Of a stretch of 64,000 nt of DNA, positions 31,441 through 42,838 are shown in pieces. Position numbers and translations under genes: made by a program. This stretch comes from Paraniabella defluvii (GTDB lineage Bacteria > Bacteroidota > Bacteroidia > Chitinophagales > Chitinophagaceae). The notes under the pieces are model-generated. The model was not told the DNA's origin and did no database searches. It saw only the letters and a list, made by a program, of their open reading frames with translations. Position 1 is the stretch's first letter; the number at the start of each line of letters is the position of its first letter. The stretch spans positions 496,001 to 560,000 of the forward strand of contig CP079215.1 of NCBI GenBank assembly GCA_019316985.1, written 5' to 3'.

Positions 31441-31460
31441 TATGAACTGTAATTTTTTGT

Positions 31461-31475
31461 CCGAAGGACCTTCGG
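31461..31475 (-). other. hairpin in the yidC 5' leader
   Basis: CCGAAGG-A-CCTTCGG, a perfect 7-base stem with a single-base centre, between promoter and start codon of yidC. Could influence leader stability; no known regulator motif recognised. Confidence 0.35.
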
Positions 31476-31482
31476 GAAGGCG

Positions 31483-31490
31483 CAAAGATA
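31483..31490 (-). promoter_or_regulatory. -7 box TATCTTTG of yidC
   Basis: TATCTTTG on the minus strand, 42 bases before the yidC ATG. Confidence 0.65.
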
Positions 31491-31624
31491 AGCATTGTAA
31501 AACAGGATCAATGGCTTTTTAGAAAGATAATAGGGCCTTGAAGCAGATATAGCCCGATACATATATTTTATAAGGAATATGAACTGATGTGCAGAAACAA
31601 TTATTTTTATTAAAATTTTATACC

Positions 31625-33235
31625 ATGCCTATAAGAATGACTGACGATCAGGATGGACAGGACAATGACTACAACAACGACCGGGGTGGCGGCGGATCCG
31701 GGTCTGGGTTTGGCGGAGGAGGCGGCCTTTTGCACTTCTGCCTTTACTATTTAGCTTATTCAGAGGCAAAAAAATTATATTTCTGCTGGTAATAGGTGTG
31801 GCGATCTGGTTTTTATGGGTCGCGGAGGCGGCGGTTGCGGCAATCTCAACATCGGCGATGTGGCACAACAGCTTTTTCACAAAGCGGTTACAGTTATAAT
31901 TCAATGAATTTAACAAAGCTTCTATTTATGAGGGACTGGAAGATAATAACAGTAAAAATCCGTTGCCGGAAGCGGTATCGCTGCTTCGTTTCGCTCCGCG
32001 CCGTGGCGACCAGGGAGAGCAGGGCAGCTGTGTGGCCTGGAGCAGCGCTTACGCAGCCCAAACCATTTTAACAGCGGCAGCAACGGGAAAAGACCCCAAT
32101 TCGATCGCTTTCAGCCCATCGTACCTTTATAACCAGATACGGCTGGGCGACGATTGCCAGGGCTCTTATATACAAAGGGCCATGCAGGCCATGAAGGCCA
32201 ACGGCGGCGTTCCGCTTAGCCAATACCCCTACAGCGACCGGGACTGCAGCCGTACACCAGACGGAGGCGCTATACAGGCGGGAAGGCAAAACCTGATTCA
32301 TGGCTTCACCCGCCTGACAGAAGGCGACAATTTAAACCAGATCAGCGTTCGCGCGGTAAAGAGCATCTTTCCAAAGATGCACCGGTAGTTATTGGAATGA
32401 TGGTGGGACAAAGCTTTATGCAGGGCATGATGGGCAAGGAATTGTGGCAACCGGCAGGGATAGATCAATCCCAGGTAGGACTGGGCGGACATGCTATGTG
32501 CGTAATAGGATATGATGATAAGAAATATGGAGGCGCTTTCCAGATTATGAACAGCTGGTCGCCACAATGGGGCAATAATGGTATCGCCTGGGTACGTTAC
32601 GGAGATTTTAAAGAATATGTGCGGGAAGCTTATGGTATTGACCCGCTTCCTAAATCATCGGCGGTTGCTTCTTTACCGCTGGAGTGCAATATCGGCCTGG
32701 TTGACAATTCCAATAAACAATACATCAAACTGAGATCCACAGGCAGCAATACCTTTCAAACCTTGTCTCCTATTGCAATTGGTACACGTTTTAAAATGGA
32801 AGTTAAAAACTCTACCGAATGTTATATATACATATTCGGGCAGGAAACCAATGGTAGCAGCTATGTGCTATTCCCCTACTTAAAACCCGGAGAAACCGTA
32901 TCCAAGCATGCTCCTTACTGTGGCATTACCGGGTACAGGTTGTTCCCAAAGCCCAATCGCTTGAAGCGGATAATGTGGGCAACCGGGATTATATTGCCAT
33001 TGTTACGAGTAAAAAAGAATTAAGCTACAACCTACTGAATGAAGCCATTAATAAGAGCACCCAAAGCAATTTTGCAGCGAAGGTAAACGAGGCCTTGAAA
33101 AACTCCCTGGTTTCATCTAGCCAAACAGCTACAACTGACGGAAGAATTTATTTTAAGGTGAATGCTAATACCGGCCAGGCGGTGGCAACTATCGTTGCGT
33201 TTGATAAAAATAACTTTTCTCAATTCACGCATTAA
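31625..33235 (+). CDS. membrane-anchored C1 (papain-family) cysteine peptidase with DUF4384-like domain (frame breaks)
   Basis: About 535 residues. An acidic Asp/Asn and Gly-rich head (MTDDQDGQDNDYNNDRGGGG) precedes a membrane segment (PLLLSLFRGKKIIFLLVIGV and AIWFFMG after repair), then a papain-fold domain with all catalytic residues: GDQGEQGSCVAWSSAYAAQT (Cys), GLGGHAMCVIGYDD (His), FQIMNSWSPQWGNNGIAWVR (Asn). The C-terminal domain (IKLRSTGSNTFQTLSPIAIG, MEVKNSTECYIYIFGQETNG, VLFPYLKPGETVSKH) looks like DUF4384, seen behind caspase-like and other peptidases. Breaks near 31738, 31810, 31870-31905, 32370 and 32955. No propeptide is visible. Substrate unknown; topology suggests a periplasmic protease. 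Confidence 0.8.
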
Positions 33236-33240
33236 CTAGT

Positions 33241-33274
33241 TTGAAACGGGTAAGCATTGGCTTACCCGTTTCAA
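33241..33274. terminator. long perfect hairpin after the papain-like gene
   Basis: TTGAAACGGGTAAGC, loop ATTG, GCTTACCCGTTTCAA: perfect 15-base arms, 5 bases after the stop. No strong T-run follows, so it may also be an RNA 3'-end stabiliser. Confidence 0.65.
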
Positions 33275-33399
33275 TAGTCTGCTATAAAACTCTTTTCGAG
33301 CACCAGCATCATCTTGACAACAATCATTTACCGGCATGATTGAGTCAGCAGCCTGCTTATAGATTGAGTGTTGCTTTGCAGTTCATTTAAAGTCAATTT

Positions 33400-35856
33400 T
33401 TGAGCAATACAGCAGCACACATTACAATCACCTGTTACCATTGCGGCGATTCCTGCAACGATTCCCGTCTTCATATAGACGAGAAAAATTTTTGCTGCAC
33501 CGGGTGTAAGCTGGTGTACGAGATCCTTAATGAAAACAACCTATGTACTTATTATGACTTAAACGCCCACCCGGGTAACCAGCAATTACAGCACAAACGA
33601 AAGAACAAATTCGCTTACCTGGACAAAGAAGACATCGCAGCACGGTTGGTCTCTTTTTCCGATGGACAGCAGTGTCATGTAACCTTTTCGGTACCTCAAA
33701 TACACTGCAGCAGCTGCCTTTGGCTGCTCGAAAATCTTGGCAAACTGCACCCAGGTGTTTTGTCGGCAAGAGTAAATTTTGTAAAAAAGAAGTTTTTGTA
33801 GTTTTCAACAGTGTCGAAACTACACTAAGGGAAGTAGTTGAAACGATGAATGCAGTTGGATACGAACCGTATTTAAGCCTGGAAGCAACAAAACCAGACC
33901 GTAAAACCAATTCCCGTGTTACGCAAATAAGCATTGCCGGGTTCTGTTTTGCTAACATTATGATGCTAAGCCTGCCTGAATACTTTTCCGTTACCAATTA
34001 CCTGCAGGAAAAAACAGGTACAGCGTTTCGTTACATCGGTTTACTGCTCTCCCCTCCTGTATTCTTTTATTGTGCGGGAGAGTTTTTCAGCAACGCCTAC
34101 AGTTCTGTCAAAACGAAATATTTAAACATAGACAGTTCTATAGCACTGGCATTCTACTCACTTTTGGCCGAAGCCTGTACAATCTTTTTGTACTGGATGG
34201 TAATACCTACTTTGACAGCATGAGCGGTATTGTTTTTTTATGCTGGTGGGGCGTTGGGCACAGGACCGCACCCAGCAGTCTTTGATCTTCGATAGGGATT
34301 ATAAGTCTTTCTTTCCCATAGCGGTTAATGCAAAACGTAGCGGTGTCATGGAGCCGGTGATGATCAATGAACTGAAAGAGAAAGACATTATAGAAATATT
34401 TGACCAGGAGATTGTACCTGCAGATGCAGTGCTGGCGAAAGGCAAAGCCCTGATCGATTATAGCTTTGTTACCGGAGAAAGCCTTCCCAGGCAAATAGAA
34501 CCAGGATCGCTGATTTACGCGGGTGGCAAACAGCTGGGAGAACGTATTGAATTGATGGTACTGAAAAGATCTAACCAGGGCTATCTTACTAATTTATGGA
34601 ACAGAGAGGAAAAACCAGAGGTTCTGCCGGCAACCTGCACCGGATCAGCAACTATTTTACCCTTGTTGTTTTTGCCTTAACGGTCGCTAGCGCTATATTC
34701 TGGTTAACGCAGGGGCATATAATGCCATGTGGAATGCGCTTACCACCACGTTAATTGTAGCCTGTCCCTGTGCCTTACTTCTGGCATCCACCTTTACCAA
34801 CGGTAATGTAATGCGCATACTGGCCCGATCGGGTATCTTTTTAAGAAATTCGGATGTGATCACTGACATGGCTTCGATAACCCACGTGGTACTGGATAAA
34901 ACCGGAACCATTACACTCAATAAAAACTTCCACGTAACTTATAAGGGCAAAATATTGACAGATGAAGATAAAAAGCTGATCGCATCTCTTGCCCGTCATT
35001 CAACCCATCCCCTGAGCAAATCCATATACGATCACCTGAAGGTAAAAAACACTTATCAGGTAGATAGCTTTATTAATGTACCGGGAAAAGGCATCGAAGG
35101 GTGGATCAACGACCGGCATATTAAAATAGGCAATAAAAAATTTATTCAACCCCATGCTCCTGATGAAGAAGAATCAAATACCAGCAAGGTTTTCATAGGC
35201 ATCGACGGTATGATTCCCGGCGTGTTCGGGCTGGAAAATGTGTACCGGCCAGGGGTGCAGGCCATGCTGCATGAACTGAAAGACAAGTTTTCGCTGTCCA
35301 TTTTAAGTGGCGATAACAGCTCAGAGCGGCTACGGCTCGAGTCGATGACGGGAGGCACCGGGAGCTATATTTCAACCAGTCTCCCGAAGACAAATACAAT
35401 TATGTGGCGCAGTTGCAAGCCACCGGAGCAAAGGTATTAATGGCCGGTGACGGGCTGAACGATGCCGGCGCACTCCGAAAAAGCCAGGTGGGGATAGCGG
35501 TGATGGAAGGCAACAGCTCTTTCACGCCTGCCTCTGATGCTATTATCGCCGGGGCTGCTTTTACCAATCTTGCAAACCTGCTGGCATTTACCCAAAAGGC
35601 CAGGCTTATTATTCTTATCAGCTTTATTATATCCATCACCTATAATGTTATCGGGCTTTATTTTGCCTTACAAGGGCAGTTAGCACCGGTAATCGCGGCT
35701 ATTCTTATGCCTGCAAGCACCATAAGCATTATCCTTATTACTTTTTCCTGTCAGAATGGTATGGACGGAAATTACCCGGCAATAAATGACATATATCATA
35801 CTCCGGTGTGTTTCAAATCAAGTTTCTCCCGCATCGTTACAATGACCTTTGTGTGA
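33400..35856 (+). CDS. ccoI: copper-transporting P-type ATPase of the cbb3 assembly type (frame breaks)
   Basis: Exports copper for cytochrome cbb3 maturation (CcoI/FixI). The N-terminus has the zinc-ribbon-like CYHCGDSC and CCTGCKLVYEILNENN typical of CcoI, then an HMA domain with IHCSSCLWLLENLG. Core motifs: TGES (in FVTGESLPRQ), the CPC ion site in IVACPCALLLASTFTNG, phosphorylated Asp in VLDKTGTITLN, and MAGDGLNDAGALRKSQVGIA. About 800 residues. Breaks near 33790, 34225, 34610, 34690 and 35385. The start at 33400 is a TTG. The open frame ends at 35856, but a shifted reading would stop at 35785, leaving a short gap before ccoS. Confidence 0.9.
35786..35799. promoter_or_regulatory. possible Crp/Fnr-type dyad upstream of ccoS-ccoNO
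   Basis: ATGACATATATCAT is a near-perfect dyad resembling the Fnr box TTGATnnnnATCAA (matches at TGA and ATCA). It lies 60 bases before ccoS. Weak evidence: only one copy, and it overlaps the possible end of ccoI. Confidence 0.25.
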
Positions 35857-35859
35857 CAA

Positions 35860-36033
35860 ATGAGCATCCTTGTTATTACAGCTATTGCCAGTTTATTAAT
35901 TGCCGGTTTTTTCCTGGCAGCCCTGATATGGAGCATTAAGGACGGCCAATATGAAGACGACTATGCTCCTCCCAATCGTATACTATTTGATGAAAACAAT
36001 ACAAAAACAAATAACCAAAGCACATGGAGTTAG
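35860..36033 (+). CDS. ccoS: cbb3-type oxidase assembly protein CcoS
   Basis: 57 residues, intact. MSILVITAIASLLIAGFFLA is the single membrane helix, followed by LIWSIKDGQYEDDYAPPNRI LF, the family-specific sequence with the DGQYEDD/P-x-R-I-L-F motif. CcoS is needed for cofactor insertion into CcoN. It starts 3 bases after the ccoI open frame and its end overlaps the ccoN start by 10 bases. Confidence 0.93.
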   Translation: MSILVITAIASLLIAGFFLAALIWSIKDGQYEDDYAPPNRILFDENNTKTNNQSTWS

Positions 36034-38145
36034 AAAAATTTAGTTACGACAACAAAATTCCTAAGATGTTTGCAATTGCCACCGTTACCTGGGGTGTGGT
36101 GGGTATGCTGGCTGGGGTGCTGGCTGCTTTTCAACTGGCTTTTCCTGCTTTAAATTTCAATTTGGAATTTACTACTTTCGGCCGTGTTCGCCCCGTGCAT
36201 ACCAATGCCGTTATTTTTGCCTTTGTAGGTAATGCCATTTTTACGGCGGTTTATTATTCCATGCCCCGGCTGTTAAAAACACCCATGTGGAGTAATGCGC
36301 TGAGCAAAATTCACTTCTGGGGCTGGCAACTGATTATTGTTGCAGCAGCGGCCACACTGCTTGCCGGATTTACGACTTCAAAAGAATATGCAGAATTGGA
36401 ATGGCCCATTGATATTGCCATTACGCTAATATGGGTGGTTTTCGGTATCAATATGATGGGCACGATTCTTACACGGAGGGAACGGCATTTGTATGTGGCC
36501 ATCTGGTTTTACCTGGGATCATGGATAACCGTAGCCTTGTTACATATTGTCAACTCTTTTGAAATGCCGGTATCTGGCCTAAAAAGCTACTCCTGGTATG
36601 CAGGCGTGCAGGACGCATTGGTGCAATGGTGGTACGGGCATAATGCCGTATTTTTCCTTACTACACCATTCCTTGGCATGATGTATTACTTCCTGCCTAA
36701 AGCAGCTAATCGCCCCATTTATTCTTACCGGCTAAGCATTGTACACTTCTGGAGCCTTATTTTCATCTATATATGGGCTGGCCCTCACCATTTGCTGTAT
36801 ACTGCTTTACCGGAGTGGGCCCAATCTTTAGGAACAGCGCTTTCCGTCATGCTTTTTTACTGCCCAGCTGGGGCGGTATGCTGAACGGGTTATTTACTTT
36901 AAGAGGCGCCTGGGATAAGGTGCGTGAAGATCCTGTTTTGAAATTCATTGTGGTAGCCGTGATCTGTTATGGTATGGCCACGTTTGAAGGCCCTATGCTT
37001 TCTTTGAAAAATGTAAATGCTATTTCTCACTACAGCGACTGGACTGTTGCTCACGTACACATCGGAGCGTTGGGGTGGAATGGCTTTTTAACTTTTGGCA
37101 TGATGTACTGGCTGATCCCCAAAATGTTTAACACCACCCTTTTCTCCAGGAAATTAGCAGGGACTCACTTTCTCATCGGCACATTAGGCATTATCTTATA
37201 TGCAGTACCTATGTATTGGGCAGCTTTCAGAAGCTACTTTATGATGAGTGCTTTTACCCCGAAGGCCAGCTGCAGTACCAGTTTATTGATGTGGTGCAGC
37301 AAATGGTGCCTTTTTATGCGTTGCGTGCCATTGGCGGCACCATTTATCTGGCAGGCGTGTTTTTAATGGTGTACAACCTTATTAAAACCGCTAAAAAAGG
37401 AAAATTTGTGGCAAGTGAGGAAGCCAGCGCAGCTCCCTTTAACTAAAAACTACAAAGCCCCGGCCAAAGCACACTGGCATTCCAAAATAGAACGCAAACC
37501 GGTTATGCTTCTGGTATTAAGCTTAATAGTAGTAGCTATTGGAGGAATGGTGGAAATGATACCTACTTTCCTTGTAAAGGAAAATGTACCTACCATCTCC
37601 AGCGTTAAGCCCTATACGCCACTGGAATTACATGGTCGCGACATTTACATACAGGAAGGCTGTAACAACTGTCATACCCAAATGATCAGGCCTTTCCGCC
37701 ATGAGGTGGCCCGCTACGGAGAGTATTCCAAAGCAGGAGAGTTTGTTTACGACCATCCACATCTCTGGGGCAGTAAGCGTACAGGACCAGATCTTGCCCG
37801 TATTGGCAGTAAATACCCCGACAGCTGGCACTTCAACCACATGCTGGAGCCCACATCTATGGCCCCGGATCTGTAATGCCTCCTTATCCCTGGCTATTTG
37901 AAAAAACGATCAATATAGGAGCTACCAATTCAAAAATCCATGCCATGCGTAAGCTGGGAGTACCTTATAAAGAGGGGTACGAAGCCGATGCAGTAAACGA
38001 CCTGAGAAAACAGGCGGAAGAGATCACTAAAAGATTGGAAAAGGAAAAAATCAAGATCATGAGCGACAAACAGATCGTGGCCCTTATTGCTTACCTGCAA
38101 AGGTTGGGTACTGACATTAAAAGCGAAGTGCCATCTGCTAAATAA
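36024..38145 (+). CDS. ccoN: cytochrome cbb3 oxidase fused subunit I/II, CcoNO (frame breaks)
   Basis: One polypeptide of about 705 residues joining CcoN and CcoO, the Bacteroidota arrangement. CcoN part: MFAIATVTWGVVGMLAGVLA, RPVHTNAVIFAFVGNAIF (heme ligand His), WWYGHNAVFFLTTPFLGMMY (CuB His), YSDWTVAHVHIGALGWNGF (heme ligands). CcoO part: KPYTPLELHGRDIYIQEGCN NC, heme site CNNCHTQMIRPFRHE, GPDLARIGSKYPDSWHFNHM, MPPYPWL. Between them the frame-repaired linker reads EEASAAPLTKNYKAPAKAHW (one extra C near 37436). Other breaks near 36845, 37230 and 37870. It reduces O2 at high affinity. Confidence 0.95.
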
Positions 38146-38159
38146 CAAAACGAATAAAA

Positions 38160-38323
38160 ATGAAATTCATTAATTATCTCGAAAAAATAAGTGGTGTTAG
38201 CATCTACCCGGTTATCTCATTGTTACTCTTTACAGCCGTTTTTGTATTGGTAATCATTTATGCAATGAGGGTTAGCCGAACCACTATAGCGGAAATGGAA
38301 AATATTCCCTCGACGATCAATAA
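38160..38323 (+). CDS. ccoQ: cbb3 oxidase small subunit CcoQ (one frame break)
   Basis: About 54 residues: MKFINYLEKISGVSIYPVIS, membrane helix LLLFTAVFVLVIIYAMRVSR, then EMENIPLDDQ and stop. That ending requires one missing base at about 38309 (CCCTCGAC for CCCxTCGAC); without repair the frame runs on as nonsense into ccoP. Position between ccoNO and ccoP and the length fit CcoQ. Confidence 0.8.
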
Positions 38324-38334
38324 AAGCAACTGCG

Positions 38335-39497
38335 ATGAAAAAATTACAACTCATAAAGACAATAACGTTACTCACCCTTTCCTATCTTACGGGTTCAATT
38401 CCGTTAATGGCGCAGGAGCCAGCTTCTGCAACAGGCTCTTCGTCTTTCACACTTGATGCTAATTCTGTGCTGGTATTTGCTGTTGCTATACTGGCTATGG
38501 TTATAGCGGTTTTGGGGTATACACTAAGGGCCTCACTCGATCTGTATAAAAAAGAAAAAACAATAAGAATATCCCCGGGCAGGTGGTAAAATCTTTGATA
38601 ATAGGTTTCCTGTTGTTAGGCAGTCTTCAGTCATTTGGCCAAAACGGCCCCGAAACGGCGGCACCTGTAACCGGTGTTTTTTCCGATGCTACTATATTCC
38701 GGTATCTGCTGTTCGGCATCATAACACTGGAGCTTATTACCATATTTGCACTGGTTTACTGGATCCGTTTTTTCACGGGCATTGAAGATCTGCAAAGAGA
38801 AAAAGATGTTGAGCGGAAGACCAAACTGAAGGATGCTTCTTCATGGTGGAGCCGTATTAATAAGCTGAAACCAATGGAAGAAGAAGCGGCTCTCGATGTG
38901 GGTCACAGTTACGATGGCATTAAAGAGCTGGATAACGTAACGCCACCCTGGTTTACCATTGCTTTTATTGCTTCCATCATTTTCGGCATCGGGTACTTAT
39001 GGCATTACCATGTTTCGAAAGCAGGCGCCAATCAATACGAAGAATACGAAATAGCTGTAACAAAAGCGAATCTTGAGAAAGAAGCTTACCTGAAATTAAA
39101 AGGCGACGCCGTAAATGAAAATACAGTGGTTATGCTGGATGCAGCAGGTATAGAAGCCGGAAGAGCGTTGTTTACAAGCAATTGTGCTGCCTGTCACGGC
39201 AAAGACGGCCAGGGCGGTGTTGGCCCCAATTTAACCGATGATTACTGGTTACATGGCGGCAGCATCGGCGATGTTTTTAAAACAATCAGGTTAGGCGTTG
39301 TGGAGAAAGGAATGATGAGCTGGAAAGATGTGTTTTCTGCGGAGCAAATTGCGCAGCTAGCCAGCTATATTAAGTCTACGCATGGCAGCAAACCGGCAGG
39401 AGCCAAAGAGCCACAAGGCGAACTTTATAAAGAAACGCCTAAAACAAACAATGTTGATCCCGCAAAAACAGACAGCGCTCAAACGGCAAAACTATAA
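38335..39497 (+). CDS. ccoP: cbb3 oxidase subunit III CcoP, one heme-c site (one frame break)
   Basis: About 387 residues after joining two open frames at about 38575 (SPGQVVKSLIIGFLL). N-terminal segments TITLLTLSYLTGSIPLMAQ and SVLVFAVAILAMVIAVLGYT, then FGIITLELITIFALVYWIRF, the CcoP motif YDGIKELDNVTPPWFTIAFI, and a cytochrome c domain with SNCAACHGKDGQGGVGPNL and the Met ligand region KGMMSWKDVF. Only one CxxCH is present, whereas proteobacterial CcoP has two. The tail is Lys/Ala/Pro-rich. Electron entry subunit, periplasmic domain. Confidence 0.92.
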
Positions 39498-39508
39498 GCC
39501 GTCATAAA

Positions 39509-40924
39509 ATGGAAACAAGCATCGATGACATAGGGCCGCAAAAAGTAAGCGACAGCTTCCGTGACAGGCATAGCAATGTTACCGAGAAGGGTAAACGCAA
39601 ATGGATATATGCCCTGCAGCCTAAAGGTAAACTTTATGAATACCGTAATTACCTGTCCTTCTTTTATCTCGGTTTATTTTTTACCCTGCCTTTCATAAAA
39701 ATAAGCGGCTTGCCCGCCATACAATTAAATTTTGCTGAGGCGAAGTTTATCCTCTTCGGTAAAATTTTCTGGCCGGACGATTTCTTCATCTTCGCAATAG
39801 CAATGATCGCATTTATAGTTTTTATTGCACTGTTTACGGTAATTTACGGCAGAATATTTTGTGGCTGGATGTGCCCCAAACCATTTTCATGGAATTTGTA
39901 TTCCGGAAAATTGAATGGTGGATAGAAGGGCCACCCGGCCGCCAGAAAAAACTAAATGAAGGCCCATGGGGAAAGGACAAGCTTCTTAAAAAAACGCTGA
40001 AGCATTTTTGTATCTTTTTATTTCATTCTTGATTGCTCATACTTTTCTTTCCTACATACTTGGCGTACAAGAGGTGCTAAACCTGATTAAACATCCGATT
40101 TCAGAAAATGCAGGATTATTTGCAGGTCTCCTGTTTTTTACAGGCCTCTTTTACTTCGTTTTCTCTTTTGTCAGAGATATTGTTTGCACAACTGTATGCC
40201 CTTACGGAAGGTTACAGAGCGTGCTCTTCGACAAAGACACCATGCAGGTATCTTATGACTATAACCGCGGTGAGCCAAGGGGAAAGATCAAAAAGGGATC
40301 GATCAGCAACTGGGCGATTGTATAGATTGTAAACTATGTGTAAATGTATGTCCTACCGGAATTGACATACGCAATGGAGTGCAAATGGAATGCGTGGGTT
40401 GCACCGCCTGTATCGACGCTTGTAATTCTGTAATGGATAAAATCGGCCGTCCAGCCGGATTGATACGCATGGCTTCAGAAAACCAGATCTTAAAAAAGCA
40501 ACCTTTTCGCATTAACGGAAAGATCAGGTTTTATTCAGCGCTGCTGCTTATATTAACAGCTCTAATGTCTTTCCTGCTGTTATCAAGAAAAAGTATCGAT
40601 ACTTCCATATCAAGGGTAAAAGGACAGTTATACCAGGAAGTGGGAAAAGACTCTTTCCAATTTATTCCAGGCTAAGATCATTAACAAAACACATAAGGAT
40701 GTACAATATGAGTTAAAGGTGGACGGCGATATTCCCGGCTCAGTAAAAATGATCGACACAAAGCATTCTACTTTAAAAGCCGAAAGCTTAAATCATGCTA
40801 CTTTCTTTATAGTGGTTCCATTCAATAAAATAAAAGCCAGGTCTTCCAAAATCAGCATCAGTATATATGGTGATGGGAAAAAATACAAACCATTTCCTCG
40901 ACCTTCCTGGGACCTTTTATTTAA
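39509..40924 (+). CDS. ccoG: cytochrome c oxidase accessory protein CcoG (frame breaks)
   Basis: Membrane ferredoxin-like protein (FixG/RdxA) that helps reduce copper for cbb3 assembly. Seen: KGKRKWIYALQPKGKLYEYR, several membrane helices, YGRIFCGWMCPQT, VRDIVCTTVCPYGRLQSVLF, two ferredoxin clusters CKLCVNVCPTGIDIRNG and CVGCTACIDACNSVMDKIGR, and a C-terminal FixG immunoglobulin-like domain (YELKVDGDIPGSVKM). About 470 residues. Breaks near 39885, 40005, 40325, 40665 and 40890; the repaired end reads KTISSTFLGPFI. Confidence 0.93.
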
Positions 40925-40941
40925 TACAAAAACTTAAGAAC

Positions 40942-41378
40942 ATGAACTGGGGAAACAAAGTCATCATCATTCTCGCCGTATTTGTTACAGGGATAATATC
41001 TATGGTCTATATATCTATGCGCCAGCGAAACGAGGTTGTTGACGCTAATTATTACGATCGGGAAATGAAATACCAAAAGGTTATCGATGGGAAAAGAAAT
41101 CTCCTGGACCTGTGCGATTCGGTTACCATTCAAAATGATGGCGCTGTCATTAAAGTAGCTTTCCCACCATCTACAGTAACGCAGCTGGACTCAGGATCGA
41201 TACAATTCATGAAATTTTCCAACGCGAAAGATGACAAACTGATCCCTATGGGCGGCAGCAAAACCGACCTTTACCAGATACCCTCAGTTACATAGCCAAA
41301 GGTTTGTATAAAGTACGTATCGACTGGAGCAATGAAGGTACACCTTACTATCATGAACAAAATTTTATTATACACTAG
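40942..41378 (+). CDS. ccoH: FixH/CcoH family assembly protein (one frame break)
   Basis: About 145 residues with an N-terminal anchor (VIIILAVFVTGIISMVYISM) and the family motif RNEVVDANYYDREMKYQKVI DG. After a break near 41290 the C-terminus reads IAKGLYKVRIDWSNEGTPYY HE. Works with CcoG and CcoI in copper delivery. Its TAG is directly followed by the ATG of the next gene. Confidence 0.88.
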
Positions 41379-42083
41379 ATGCTTGAAGCTATTATAATGG
41401 GTATAACGATGGGACTGGCGGGCAGTGTGCATTGCATAGGCATGTGCGGCCCCTGGCGTTGGCGTTACCCATCACAGCTACCAAAAGCTTTGGTCGTTTT
41501 TTTCCGCGTTGGTTTACAACACCGGACGTTCTGTTACTTATTTCTCTATGGGTGCGATACTTGGCTGGACCGGATCCAGGTTGGCTGTAGTGGGCTACCA
41601 ACAATTATTTTCCATCGCGGCCGGGGCATTAATACTTCTCCTGCTGATAACAGGTAAATATCTTCCGCATACCGGCGTTTTCCCTGGATTACAGGTCCGT
41701 TTGAAAAAATATATTGCCCGCTTTCTGACCAGAAAAAATTCGGCGCAGGATTTATTTATTTTAGGCATACTTAACGGGCTATTACCCTGTGGACTCGTTT
41801 ATATGGCGATAGCCTCCGCATTAATGATTGGAGGGCCGTTACAGTCGGGCATTTTTATGGCAGCGTTCGGGCTCGGCACTATGCCACTAATGCTCGCACT
41901 AATGATTACCGGCCATTTCGTATCACTTTCAATCAGATCAGCGATGAAAAAGCCGTGCCCTTTTTCATCGGCTTTGTAGCCGTTCTAATGATCCTGCGCG
42001 GCTTAAACCTGGGTATTCCTTATATAAGTCCGGCTTTTAGCGCGGCGCCTGCGGCCACCAGTCACTGCTTTCCTTCTCATTAA
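41379..42083 (+). CDS. SafE/TauE-like membrane protein of the cbb3 locus (two frame breaks)
   Basis: About 235 residues, six or so membrane segments. N-terminal GITMGLAGSVHCIGMCGP and internal LGILNGLLPCGLVYMAIASA carry the Cys/Pro motifs of the 'urease accessory-like/sulfite exporter' family found at the end of cbb3 operons, proposed to handle copper or reductant. The repaired end reads VPFFIGFVAVLMILRGLNLG then IPYISPAFSAAPAATSHCF. Breaks near 41452 and 41955. Start codon directly abuts the ccoH stop. Confidence 0.8.
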
Positions 42084-42110
42084 GGCATGCCGATCCTTTT
42101 TGACATTATA

Positions 42111-42137
42111 AAGCCGCTCCATCAAGAAGCGGCTTTT
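42111..42137. terminator. terminator of the cco operon
   Basis: AAGCCGCT, loop, AGCGGCTTTT, 27 bases after the last cco gene, convergent with the lipocalin-like gene. Confidence 0.75.
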
Positions 42138-42154
42138 ATTTTACTTTGAATAGG

Positions 42155-42645
42155 TTACCTATCTTTTTCAAAATTATAAACGATATAAACGGTTTTTCCC
42201 TCGAACTGGATCGGGCTTCTTGCTACAAAAGCAGTCTCTGTAAAAGACGTAACTTCCAGAGAATATCCTTCTTCAACATGCTTTGAATCACTTTTTTAAC
42301 CCCGTCCATCTTTTTAAAATTAAATAGGGTAGTGCCGCCATTAACCCGCTGCGACCATATAATTTGTCTGGTTCCCCTGGCAATCCGAACCACCATTAAT
42401 GGTGTAAGAGCCATAGCCATTATTAGGGAGCACCCATTGGCTACCTTCAAAGCATTTTAAGGCAGCATCATCAAAGGCCGTAACATTTATTTTCCCTTCT
42501 GCCCCTTCCAGTCTCGCAGACGTAATCGTCCAGTTGCCTTTAAAGTCCTTTCTCGGCGCTATAGGCGCATTTTTACTTGAAGAACAGGAAACAAAGAAAA
42601 TAGCGGCGGCTAAAAAAAGGGCTGTCAGATTTTTGTCGTATTCAT
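42155..42645 (-). CDS. lipocalin-like lipoprotein (frame breaks)
   Basis: About 163 residues. N-terminus MNTTKI-TALFLAAAIFFVSC is a lipoprotein signal. The barrel reads KDFKGNWTITSARLEGAEGK, DDAALKCFEGSQWVLPNNG, SYTINGGSDCQGNQTNYMWS, TTLFNFKKMDGVKK, GYSLEVTSFTETAFVARSPI and ends EGKTVYIVYNFEKDR, matching the lipocalin-like family frequent in Bacteroidota. Breaks near 42628, 42365 and 42292. Ligand unknown. Confidence 0.7.
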
Positions 42646-42838
42646 ATATATCATTTTAAACTAAAAATGCAATTGCGATGCCAAATTTAGTTTTTTGACG
42701 ATATATTCGACTCAAGGGTTGTAAATATTATATATAATTTTTTCCTACACCAAAAGAACCACTACACCATTCAATTACCATATTATACATACAGGGTTAC
42801 ACCAATCAACAGAAATAAGAGCGTTGCGGTATATTCAG

